From NCBI GenBank assembly GCA_029938515.1, contig JAOZUU010000184.1, positions 1 to 5,974 on the forward strand: 5,974 bases of DNA, given 5' to 3'. The notes beneath the pieces are model-generated. The model was given only the letters and a program-made list of their open reading frames with translations. It was not told where the DNA came from and did not search any database. Below, piece by piece: positions 1 through 5,793 of this stretch (positions within the stretch are counted from its first letter, which is position 1; each line of letters opens with the position of its first letter). Position numbers and translations under genes: made by a program. The stretch comes from Desulfobacterales bacterium. Lineage in GTDB: Bacteria > Desulfobacterota > Desulfobacteria > Desulfobacterales > QNYZ01.

Positions 1-103
1 AAAATATGGATTAATACGCGATGGAAACTACGTGTTAATTTTAAACCTGTTACATTTTATAGACCGAAAAATTTGATGATTCCCCCTTATTTTTTTGAAA
101 TGA

Positions 104-141
104 AAAAGCCGAGCAACTATTTTACTGGCGACTCGGCTTTT
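104..141 (-). terminator. Intrinsic terminator of the PEP-CTERM gene
   Basis: A perfect 10-bp inverted repeat, AAAAGCCGAG at 104-113 and CTCGGCTTTT at 132-141, encloses an 18-nt loop. Read on the minus strand, the second arm runs into a five-U tract ending at 103. It lies 74 nt past the stop codon of the PEP-CTERM gene. Because both arms end in A/T runs, it could also stop transcription coming the other way. Confidence 0.85.
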
Positions 142-214
142 AATTTATAACAGCTTGCATTTGGACTATTTCCAGAATAGGTTCTGCCAATTCTGTTCTG
201 CTAATAATAGCGAT

Positions 215-910
215 CTATCTTTTAAACTTTCTCCTGGCACCTGCGAGGGCTAAAAGGCCCGCGCCTAAAAGGAGCATGGTCCCCGGCTCCGGTGTTGGGG
301 TTGGTCCTGGCCCCGGTCCGGGACCCGAGTCTGAACTGATGGAAACCCTGACGTTATCGATACCCCACCATTCGTCAGATTGACTGGTCGGGCCACCAAA
401 GGTCACGGTAAAAGTGCTTGACGCATGGGAGATCAGAAACTCATCTCCTGATCCAGTTGGGTCCAAGCCAAGATACACATGGGTTGGATACGATCCGTTA
501 GGATACGTAATGTCCGGGCCGCCGGGATAAGATTGGCCTGCAGGTTGGTGGTTTGTAAAAGTTTCCGAAAATGATATATCCCCGCTCAAACTGAAATAGT
601 CCGGACCGTATGTCGTAGAGTTACCGTCCCATGTAGAAAACAGGTATAGGTCAAATTCCAGGGCCAGTTGAGTATGTCCCGGTAACCCCGTCAAAGTCAA
701 CGTAGTGGAATCACCTAAATCATAGTTTCCATGATAATTACTAGTCACTCCCAGATTTGGGCCTTGCACATTCGCGTCGGACCAGGGCGGCATACTGATG
801 CCAGATTCAAAATCATTGAAATATACGGTTGTCGGCAAGGCCGCAACGCCTTGGGTAAAAAATAGCAAAAAAGAAACACCTAAAAATGTTAATAAAATTT
901 TTGATTTCAT
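215..910 (-). CDS. Secreted PEP-CTERM sorting-domain protein
   Basis: A 231-residue exported surface or extracellular protein. Residues 1-24 form a signal peptide (MKSK, then a hydrophobic core, then TQGVAA before LPTT). Residues about 26-192 are a Ser/Thr/Gly/Asp-rich beta domain without cysteine, starting YFNDFESG and ending WWGIDNVRVSI. This resembles the jelly-roll or lectin-like modules of many PEP-CTERM proteins, though I cannot name the family. A Gly-Pro repeat linker (196-206) leads to the PEP motif at 207-209, a hydrophobic helix (211-223) and a basic tail RRKFKR. This tripartite tail is the signal processed by exosortase; no exosortase gene is in the window. The reading frame stays open upstream to 1057, but the ATG at 910 is chosen because AGGAGG sits just before it and the signal peptide begins there. 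Transcription appears controlled by a sigma-54 promoter and a GEMM-I riboswitch in a leader of about 535 nt. A role in biofilm or matrix is inferred from the family. Confidence 0.93.
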   Translation of the reverse strand: MKSKILLTFLGVSFLLFFTQGVAALPTTVYFNDFESGISMPPWSDANVQGPNLGVTSNYHGNYDLGDSTTLTLTGLPGHTQLALEFDLYLFSTWDGNSTTYGPDYFSLSGDISFSETFTNHQPAGQSYPGGPDITYPNGSYPTHVYLGLDPTGSGDEFLISHASSTFTVTFGGPTSQSDEWWGIDNVRVSISSDSGPGPGPGPTPTPEPGTMLLLGAGLLALAGARRKFKR

Positions 911-914
911 GTCT

Positions 915-920
915 CCTCCT
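915..920 (-). promoter_or_regulatory. Strong Shine-Dalgarno that fixes the PEP-CTERM start
   Basis: On the minus strand AGGAGG lies four bases before the ATG at 910, within AAAGGAGGAGAC. It decides the start against the longer open frame reaching 1057, whose extra 49 residues are only translated leader and repeat DNA. Confidence 0.85.
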
Positions 921-960
921 TTCAAGTTATTGATCATAGTTTGGAATATGATCGCATATA

Positions 961-1127
961 AGGCCCCCGGAAAAAAATAAATCCATCCACCCAGGCGGGC
1001 CTGGTCTTCTGTTCCGCCTACGGCGTTACATCCACCGGCACATATCCTGATATGCACCGGCGGATGTGCCTTGTAGATGAACCAGAATCCGGCGCAATCT
1101 TGTGGATTTATTTCTTCCCGGGGACCT
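961..1127. repeat. Palindromic (foldback, MITE-like) element with 25-bp inverted ends
   Basis: The first 25 bases (961-985, AGGCCCCCGG then an A run and TAAATCCA) match the reverse complement of the last 25 (1103-1127) at 22 positions. Inside are a perfect dyad CCAGGC/GCCTGG (991-1004) and a long hairpin (1028-1067). The remaining flanks also partly match each other in inverted order, so the unit may fold as one long imperfect stem. It sits between the riboswitch terminator and the ribosome binding site, inside the untranslated leader. A related end sequence recurs at 5919-5946, so this is a dispersed family. No clear target duplication is visible. It may be a non-autonomous mobile element or a REP-like unit; no transposase is present here. 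Confidence 0.65.
1028..1067 (-). other. RNA hairpin in the PEP-CTERM leader
   Basis: Arms 1028-1046 and 1049-1067 pair over 19 positions with a two-base centre. The three positions that are not Watson-Crick become G-U wobbles when read as minus-strand RNA. On the plus strand they would be A-C mismatches. This favours a structure kept in the transcript of the PEP-CTERM gene, although three sites are a small sample. Confidence 0.6.
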
Positions 1128-1132
1128 AAAAC

Positions 1133-1172
1133 AAAAAAGCCGAATCACCTCATTTCTCAAGGCAACCCGGCT
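1133..1172 (-). terminator. Riboswitch-controlled intrinsic terminator
   Basis: On the minus strand, AGCCGGGUUGCCU (1172-1160) pairs along all 13 positions with AGGUGAUUCGGCU (1150-1138), counting G-U pairs. The loop is nine bases, and the arm ends in a run of six U reaching 1133. The left arm is the 3' strand of the GEMM aptamer, so the aptamer and the terminator cannot form fully at once. This geometry predicts that ligand binding prevents termination, an ON switch. Confidence 0.82.
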
Positions 1173-1252
1173 ATCTCCCTTAGGTCTGTGGCAATCGCCC
1201 CTGAGAGACCCGTGGCTTTCCGTACCTGCTTTCGACAGGCGTGGCTTTTTCT
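1161..1252 (-). ncRNA. GEMM-I (cyclic di-GMP class I) riboswitch aptamer
   Basis: Read on the minus strand this has the GEMM-I layout. A hairpin CCUG-UCGAAAG-CAGG (1239-1225) is capped by a GAAA tetraloop. It is followed by ACGGAAAGCCACGGGUC (1223-1207), a second long hairpin, and the 3' strand AGCCGGGUUGCC (1172-1161). The second hairpin stacks UCUCUC/GGGAGA (1208-1203 with 1179-1174), AGG/CCU (1202-1200 with 1184-1182) and GGC/GCC with a GAUU loop. CCUAAG at 1184-1179 resembles the 3' strand of a GAAA tetraloop receptor, as expected for docking of the first loop. The usual junction C before the AAAG triplet is G (1220), with a matching C at 1244, which looks like covariation. By my alignment the base-specificity position is G1245, favouring cyclic di-GMP over the 3',3'-cGAMP variants known in Geobacter. 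That alignment is by eye and could be off by one. Confidence 0.86.
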
Positions 1253-1290
1253 TAGATAGTGGTTGAACGAAAACCTAACTTCTCCGAGTC

Positions 1291-1302
1291 TGTTGGGTTT
1301 CG
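1291..1302. repeat. Repeat A, left copy of TGTTGGGTTTCG
   Basis: This is the reverse complement of CGAAACCCAACA at 1357-1368, with all 12 bases matching. It is part of an A-B-A'-B' arrangement inside the MITE-like element. Confidence 0.8.
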
Positions 1303-1338
1303 CCCTTTAGATCATGGATAGCGAAATGCTTGATTATC

Positions 1339-1395
1339 GTAGGTTGGGTTGAGGTACGAAACCCAACATAATCGATCGGGCTCTACCCAACCTAC
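1339..1395. repeat. Repeats B, A', B' (GTAGGTTGGGT family)
   Basis: GTAGGTTGGGT at 1339-1349 is the exact inverse of ACCCAACCTAC at 1385-1395, and CGAAACCCAACA (1357-1368) lies between them. Because A and B share the TTGGGTT core, TTGGGTT (1344-1350) can also pair with AACCCAA (1360-1366) as a local hairpin. Similar GGTTGGGTT palindromes are common dispersed repeats in many bacterial genomes; that parallel is from memory. Confidence 0.7.
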
Positions 1396-1456
1396 CAAAA
1401 TGCCGACTTTTCGTTCAGGCACTAGATACTAAAAATAAATGTATTAAATGAAATTA

Positions 1457-1472
1457 TGCAAGAATCGTGCAA
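1457..1472 (-). promoter_or_regulatory. Sigma-54 (-24/-12) promoter for the PEP-CTERM gene
   Basis: Minus-strand TTGCACG-ATTC-TTGCA matches the sigma-54 consensus TGGCACG-N4-TTGCA at every fixed base except one, T for G at the second position. The GC of the -12 element is intact and its spacing is exact. A start near 1446 is predicted, giving a leader that runs through the MITE-like element and the riboswitch. PEP-CTERM genes in exosortase systems are known to be controlled by RpoN with the PrsK/PrsR pair, which fits. No activator gene lies in the window. An AT-rich imperfect dyad upstream (about 1479-1514) might be an activator site, but this is weak. Confidence 0.7.
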
Positions 1473-1597
1473 AAATTCGATATATCTGGTATATTGTATA
1501 ATATCCATATATTAGGATTTAGGCAAGGGAGATGTAAGAATAAATTATGAAATAAATACCACAATTATTATAACATTTTTTTCCTATTGGGTATTTT

Positions 1598-1626
1598 TTG
1601 ACATACGCCAAAATGTGGATTATTAT
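1598..1626 (+). promoter_or_regulatory. Sigma-70 promoter of the antitoxin gene
   Basis: A perfect -35 box TTGACA (1598-1603) is separated by 17 bases from TATTAT (1621-1626), a five-of-six match to the -10 consensus. Transcription should start near 1633, giving a leader of about 26 nt before the ATG at 1659. Confidence 0.82.
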
Positions 1627-1645
1627 AGCTATTAGAATCCACATT
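1612..1645. promoter_or_regulatory. Operator for antitoxin autorepression
   Basis: AATGTGGATT (1612-1621) and AATCCACATT (1636-1645) are a perfect 10-bp inverted repeat with half-site centres 24 bp apart. They bracket the -10 box and start site. Placement over the promoter of a ribbon-helix-helix gene is typical of toxin-antitoxin autoregulation, so the antitoxin is the likely ligand. Binding itself is inference. Confidence 0.75.
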
Positions 1646-1658
1646 GCGGAGATATATT

Positions 1659-1889
1659 ATGAGAACCGTCCAGATGACACTCGATGATGACCTTGTCCAA
1701 GCGGTTGACCGGGTTTCGAAGCAACTCCACACAAGCCGTTCGGCCTTCACGCGAAAGGCGTTGCGTGAGGCGCTTGTCCACTACAACCTTGAACAACAAG
1801 AGCGTAAGCACCGCCGAGGGTACGAGCGGCATCCCGTAGCTGCCGATGAATTTTCGGTTTGGGAAACGGAGTGCGCATTATCCCATTGA
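1659..1889 (+). CDS. Ribbon-helix-helix antitoxin, MazE/CopG type, without toxin
   Basis: A 76-residue DNA-binding antitoxin. Residues 1-39 form the ribbon-helix-helix fold: a beta strand MRTVQMTL, helix DDDLVQAVDRVSKQL, turn HTSRS, and helix AFTRKALREAL. Residues 45-76 (EQQERKHRRGYERHPVAADEFSVWETE) match the C-terminal toxin-binding tail usual for antitoxins partnered with MazF/PemK RNases. The ATG at 1659 is preferred over a TTG at 1644 because GGAG (1648-1651) stands seven bases upstream of it and the family starts at MRTVQ. Its own promoter and operator are intact. The toxin gene normally next is absent: an ATG at 1891 gives only Met-Arg-stop, and the following DNA is the opposite-strand regulator. 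The gene is therefore a solitary antitoxin or the relic of a pair. Its end overlaps the convergent gene by 12 bp. Confidence 0.9.
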   Translation: MRTVQMTLDDDLVQAVDRVSKQLHTSRSAFTRKALREALVHYNLEQQERKHRRGYERHPVAADEFSVWETECALSH

Positions 1890-3206
1890 AATGAGGTGAG
1901 TTTGCAAGTTAATTTTCTTATTATTAATGCCGAGCTTTTTTCTGATATTCTGTCTATGAGTTTCAATTGTTCTGCGGGTGACACCTAAAATTTCAGCTAT
2001 TTGCTTGTTTCGCTTCCCCTGCCGCACAAGGTCACCGATTCTAAGCTCAGTGGGAGTCAGGCCATTATGTTTAGATGTAACCTGGTTGGAAAACGCACTG
2101 GTAATATCCATTAGATTTGATTTTACGATATCGAGCAATTTTAGTTGTCCATCATCTAAATTGGTTCTTTTGATTCTCGATATATATGGAAGTACCAGTT
2201 TCTTTATATTTAAAAGGGTCCTGTCCTGAATCGCAAGTTCATCCTGTGTCCTTTTTTTAATGAGAACATTCAAGGCAACATTCATCTCCTTCAGGTCCTC
2301 GGTCTTTTTCATCAGCTTTTGCTCATGGGCTTTGATTCTTTCAAGAGCCTCTTGCCTTTCGGTAACGTCAATCAATATGCCGTTGACATGGGTTACAATG
2401 TTTTCATCATTGCGGACTCCAGTTGAAATTGCATGAATCCAAATCCATTTTTTTTCTTTGCTGTTGTAATATCGGCAGGTCACATCGAATCTGTTCGTCT
2501 CAAAACCCCTCTCATTTGCTTCTTCGACTCTATGCAGATCTTCCGGGTGAATCTGTTTAAAAAAAGTTCCCGACGAAAAATCACCTGGTTCAACACCCAA
2601 TATATCTTTGATTGAAGGGCTGACAAATTCTGGCGAAAGCTTGTAAGGATCATCTTTATTGAAAGCCAGCCGGTAAATGGCAAAACCGACAGCGCTTTCC
2701 AAGAGTGATCTCATGTGTTTTTCACTTTCCTGTAACGCTTTATGAGCAATATATTGATCCGTCTTGTCCAAATTTCCGCCCCGGTATCCTTTAAGATCGC
2801 CTTGCGCCCCAATTATAGGCACACCGCTCGTTGAAAGGATCACGGTATTGCAATTCTTGCTTACATTCTGATTGATGAATTTTCGGAAGGGCTTTTTATA
2901 CACAAAAATCTTGAGTGCCGCTTTCTTTAATTTTTCTCTTTCATCCGGATGGAAAAAGTCGTAAAAATATTTTCCCAGAATCTCTTTCGGATCGTACCCC
3001 AATATATTTTTTACAACCGAACTTGAATACGTGAACTTCCCTGTAGCATCCACCTCCCAGGTCCACGCCAAGGCATTTTCGGCAATGTCCCTGAATCTGG
3101 CTTCGCTCTCTTCAAGTTTTATCTGGGTTCGTTTGCGTTTGTCAGCCTCTTCTTTTAAAAGCTGACCTCTTTTCTGTAATTCTTTATAGGAAAGATTAAG
3201 TTTCAT
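1878..3206 (-). CDS. PAS-PAS-LuxR cytoplasmic transcriptional regulator
   Basis: A 442-residue soluble regulator with no signal peptide or membrane segment. An N-terminal charged helix (about 1-35, ending IKLEESEARFRDI) leads into PAS domain 1 (about 36-148; WTWEVDATGKFTYSS, ILGYDPKEILGK, FFHPDER). PAS domain 2 follows (about 162-284; VSPSIKDILGVEP, IHPEDL, the WIWIHAISTGV strand and GILIDVTERQ). A coiled coil (285-320) and a helical linker (321-378) precede a LuxR-type helix-turn-helix (383-427, LTPTELRIGDLVRQGKRNK and onward). No histidine kinase or receiver domain is present, so the PAS domains presumably sense a ligand or redox cue directly. No residues that would fix heme or flavin are evident. 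It lies 14 bp after the TIM-barrel/cNMP gene, probably cotranscribed. Its Shine-Dalgarno is weak (TTGGA about nine bases before the ATG). The tail INNKKINLQTHLISMG is usual for the family, so the 3' end is intact despite overlapping the antitoxin gene. Target genes are unknown. Confidence 0.95.
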   Translation of the reverse strand: MKLNLSYKELQKRGQLLKEEADKRKRTQIKLEESEARFRDIAENALAWTWEVDATGKFTYSSSVVKNILGYDPKEILGKYFYDFFHPDEREKLKKAALKIFVYKKPFRKFINQNVSKNCNTVILSTSGVPIIGAQGDLKGYRGGNLDKTDQYIAHKALQESEKHMRSLLESAVGFAIYRLAFNKDDPYKLSPEFVSPSIKDILGVEPGDFSSGTFFKQIHPEDLHRVEEANERGFETNRFDVTCRYYNSKEKKWIWIHAISTGVRNDENIVTHVNGILIDVTERQEALERIKAHEQKLMKKTEDLKEMNVALNVLIKKRTQDELAIQDRTLLNIKKLVLPYISRIKRTNLDDGQLKLLDIVKSNLMDITSAFSNQVTSKHNGLTPTELRIGDLVRQGKRNKQIAEILGVTRRTIETHRQNIRKKLGINNKKINLQTHLISMG

Positions 3207-3220
3207 AATAGAAAATCCAA

Positions 3221-5761
3221 TTACTGTTGCGCGCGTATCCTTTTTTTGACTTCAGAATAGAGGCTGTCCAGCCGAAGAATTCGCCTGAACAGCAGCAGGC
3301 AGATAACCCCCATCATGCGAAATGCCAGGCCGGAACAGCTTTTGATTAATTTGTTAAAGGATTCTCGCGGGATAAAAGCGATTTCACAGGGGGTCAGTGT
3401 CACGATGCTGGCCGAACGGGGTTTGTTATCGATCAGCGCCATTTCGCCGAAGATTTCTCCGGCACTCAGCTCACCCAGGACAATAGGCTTGGGATTTCCC
3501 TCTTTTCCCTGAACCTGTACCCGACCTTGCATGATAAGATAGGCACCGTCTCCCGGGTCCCCCTCGGAAAAAATAACCTGGTTTGGTTCCAATGTCCGGA
3601 CTTCCGGGAATATGGCTCCGGCTTCCTTTTCGGACAATTCGGATAATAGCGTAGGTTCGGCCTCATTGAAAAACGCGGCATCATCAATATACGGCATCCT
3701 GTTTTCGTCACCGTCAAAGATGAGGTGAAGCGATCGAATCGTAGTGATATATTTATCATTGAGGTTGCGTAAACGTTCGGGAAGGGTGTTAAAGAGTCTG
3801 AAGATGAGATCGTAAGCATACGGCTGACTCGTTTTGAATACCTGCTCCAGGCCCTTGCGGCTCAGCACACCAACGAGGGTTGTGTCCTCATCAGCAAGAA
3901 TTGTGGCCGAACGGTGAATATTATAAAACAGCCCGATTTCACCGAAAATCTCTCCAGGACCCAATGCGGCAACCGGGGCCCCGTCGATTATAACCGACAC
4001 CTGTCCTTTTTTGATAAAATAGATTTCGGTGCTTAAGGTGTCCTGTTTGCAGATTACGTCGCCCTTGTTGTAGGTTCGGGTCCGTGAAAAAATCTGATTG
4101 AGATGTTCATTATTAATCGTGCCAAATAAGGCCCCACTGATATTCTCACAGATCAAATCAATTTCGCTTTTCTGTATGGCACCATGCTCGCTTTGAACAG
4201 GCAGGAGTAGTTCGTCAACGTAATCCACCAGGTCGGTTTTAAATTTGTGCGGCATTTTCATGAAGTCCTGAGAAATCTTTTTGGCTTCATCAACGGATAG
4301 ATTTTTTTTGACCTGGATTTTTCGGTAAACCAGATATTCTCTTAACGCGGAAATTCCTTCCAGGCCGGTCAGAAAGGCGTATGCGTTATTTGCAGATATT
4401 TCCGGGGTGATCAAGGATTCCGCAATTTGCGAAGATAATACCTTCCGTCCCCTGGCGGCCAGGCGGTCGAAGGATTCTTCAAGCCGGGTGGTTTGGGCGT
4501 CGTGTATGATTGCAATATCCGCTGCTGTCAATGGCTGGATTTGCTCGGCAATAATATCAAATTCAAGGCCCATGCTCCTTAACAGCTTGATGATGGATGC
4601 ATTATTAATGCCCCTGCCGGAAACATTGCTATGGACGTCGGCGCTGTATGCAGGTGGACTGAAAAGCAATTTCCCGTAATTGTCGGTGGCATGCATGCGG
4701 AGATACACCTTGTTTTGCAGGCACCACCGACCGATTTTTTCCGAGGCGACCAGCGGGTCCTCTCCTTCGATATTAAAGTGGCCCACGTCTAAATTGATAC
4801 CGAAATTTTTTTTCCGGTTTTCTCTGGAAAGCGAACTGAAAATTTCTTGCATACAGGCGATAAAGGTATCGGCAGTCTGCCGTTCCTTGGTCTGACAAAA
4901 ATTTTCAAGGGTGACCCTTACATCGCTGCCACCGGCCAGTTCGACAAGGTTGGCGAGCCCTTTCAGGTTGGATGTGTCGATCAGATGAAACACAACGTTG
5001 CCCGCGGCAATATCTTTAGCCAGCTGGATGGTTTCGGCTTGAACCCGCGGACATCGCGTCGGATCGAAAAACAGCTGGCTTCCCTTGGCAGGGTCCGGGG
5101 AAGGCGCATAGGGGCCTACAATCGGTGAATGCAAGTCGATTTTGATGCCGCTCTTGAGACATGCCTTTTTAATCTGTTCCCGTTTTTCGGGGAGGAACTC
5201 TTCCGGAAGCAATCGCGAATAATTGAAAGGGTGAAAATCGATACTCAGTTCAATCCCTTCAAATTGATTGTTCTTTGCGTTTTGGATGAGCAGGACCGGA
5301 TCAATAATTCTACTTTCCCAGAAAGTCGTTATTCCGACGCGCCAGGGATTTGGATTCATTCCCCATGAATCGATGTCGACCTTGTTTTCCAGATTCTGCG
5401 CCTCGAATTTTTGGACAAAATCCATTATCAAGGCATCCCGGCTTTCGGATGCGTCCCTGCCGTAATAGAAAAAGAACGGCGCATGTTCATACAGCCAACA
5501 TGCTTTCATCAGGAAGAAAGGCGATTCGAAAATCTTTTTCCCGCGTGATTCTTTTTCACGGCAAAGCTTTAAAATGTGGGGCGCGCTGTCTCTGGACAAA
5601 TGATAATTATATTTGTGCTTTGATTTATGTATAGCGAGGCGGATTAAACTCTCTTCATCCGCCATCCCCTGTTCCTTCAGACGACGGCGGGTTTCACAGC
5701 AGAAAAAGTCATTATCCGACAAGCTGTCGTCCAGAGTTTTTTCGATTTCCTGTCGATTCAT
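3221..5761 (-). CDS. TIM-barrel sugar isomerase-like protein fused to two cNMP-binding domains
   Basis: An 846-residue soluble protein. Residues 1-138 are a helical region I do not recognise. Residues about 140-425 form a xylose-isomerase-like TIM barrel (AP endonuclease 2 / sugar phosphate isomerase-epimerase superfamily). Visible metal-site candidates are E286 (VTLENF), D325 and H328 (LDVGHFN), H357 (RMHATD) and E406 (IIAEQ). H211, H259 and the HSNVSGRG loop (377-384) fit the usual pocket, so catalysis looks possible. A helical linker (about 430-545) precedes cyclic-nucleotide-binding domain 1 (about 550-650; FGEIGLFYNIHRSAT at 606-620, with E608 and phosphate-binding R617). Domain 2 (about 708-808; FGEMALIDNKPRSAS at 771-785, with E773 and R782) follows another linker. 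There is no helix-turn-helix, so it is not a CRP-type activator. The C-terminus is an amphipathic basic helix. The substrate is unknown; cyclic nucleotide control of the barrel is inferred from the fusion. The ATG at 5761 is the first in frame, though its Shine-Dalgarno is poor. Confidence 0.94.
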   Translation of the reverse strand: MNRQEIEKTLDDSLSDNDFFCCETRRRLKEQGMADEESLIRLAIHKSKHKYNYHLSRDSAPHILKLCREKESRGKKIFESPFFLMKACWLYEHAPFFFYYGRDASESRDALIMDFVQKFEAQNLENKVDIDSWGMNPNPWRVGITTFWESRIIDPVLLIQNAKNNQFEGIELSIDFHPFNYSRLLPEEFLPEKREQIKKACLKSGIKIDLHSPIVGPYAPSPDPAKGSQLFFDPTRCPRVQAETIQLAKDIAAGNVVFHLIDTSNLKGLANLVELAGGSDVRVTLENFCQTKERQTADTFIACMQEIFSSLSRENRKKNFGINLDVGHFNIEGEDPLVASEKIGRWCLQNKVYLRMHATDNYGKLLFSPPAYSADVHSNVSGRGINNASIIKLLRSMGLEFDIIAEQIQPLTAADIAIIHDAQTTRLEESFDRLAARGRKVLSSQIAESLITPEISANNAYAFLTGLEGISALREYLVYRKIQVKKNLSVDEAKKISQDFMKMPHKFKTDLVDYVDELLLPVQSEHGAIQKSEIDLICENISGALFGTINNEHLNQIFSRTRTYNKGDVICKQDTLSTEIYFIKKGQVSVIIDGAPVAALGPGEIFGEIGLFYNIHRSATILADEDTTLVGVLSRKGLEQVFKTSQPYAYDLIFRLFNTLPERLRNLNDKYITTIRSLHLIFDGDENRMPYIDDAAFFNEAEPTLLSELSEKEAGAIFPEVRTLEPNQVIFSEGDPGDGAYLIMQGRVQVQGKEGNPKPIVLGELSAGEIFGEMALIDNKPRSASIVTLTPCEIAFIPRESFNKLIKSCSGLAFRMMGVICLLLFRRILRLDSLYSEVKKRIRAQQ

Positions 5762-5793
5762 ATTGCTCGATCGTATGTCGGAATTTTTTTCAT

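Larger units (their letters stand above)
1259..1422. mobile_element. MITE-like insertion with TAGATA duplication
   Basis: The ends GTGGTTGAACGAAAA (1259-1273) and TTTTCGTTCAGGCAC (1408-1422) are inverted repeats matching at 13 of 15 positions. Each is flanked on the outside by TAGATA (1253-1258 and 1423-1428), consistent with a 6-bp target duplication. The interior carries two interleaved inverted repeat pairs and no coding frame, so any movement would need a transposase supplied elsewhere. It lies between the sigma-54 promoter and the riboswitch, and is therefore expected to be transcribed as part of the leader. Removing it with one TAGATA copy would put the predicted start site about 25 nt before the aptamer. 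Confidence 0.75.

Noticed and set aside
911..1057. N-terminal extension of the PEP-CTERM protein to an ATG at 1057
   Set aside because: The extension is encoded by the palindromic leader element, and a strong AGGAGG plus signal peptide mark the ATG at 910.
1077..1259. Plus-strand open frame of 60 codons
   Set aside because: It lies over the riboswitch and terminator on the other strand, with no family resemblance and no ribosome binding site.
1291..1395. CRISPR-like array
   Set aside because: The repeated blocks are inverted and interleaved, not direct repeats with regular spacers.
1421..1446. Sigma-70 promoter for the PEP-CTERM leader (TTGCAT with TTATTT)
   Set aside because: The -10 match is very poor, while a sigma-54 motif with a single mismatch overlaps the same place.
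1644..1658. TTG start for the antitoxin
   Set aside because: It falls inside the operator half-site with no ribosome binding site; the ATG at 1659 has GGAG at the right distance and the family N-terminus.
1890..1960. Downstream toxin gene partner of the antitoxin
   Set aside because: The candidate ATG at 1891 stops after two codons and the DNA encodes the conserved C-terminus of the LuxR regulator on the other strand.
3466..3819. 117-codon minus-strand frame within the cNMP-binding region
   Set aside because: It is an alternative frame of the 846-residue gene and shows no recognisable protein features.
4407..5634. Chain of plus-strand frames opposite the TIM-barrel gene
   Set aside because: These are antisense shadows of a well-supported gene with conserved catalytic motifs in its own frame.
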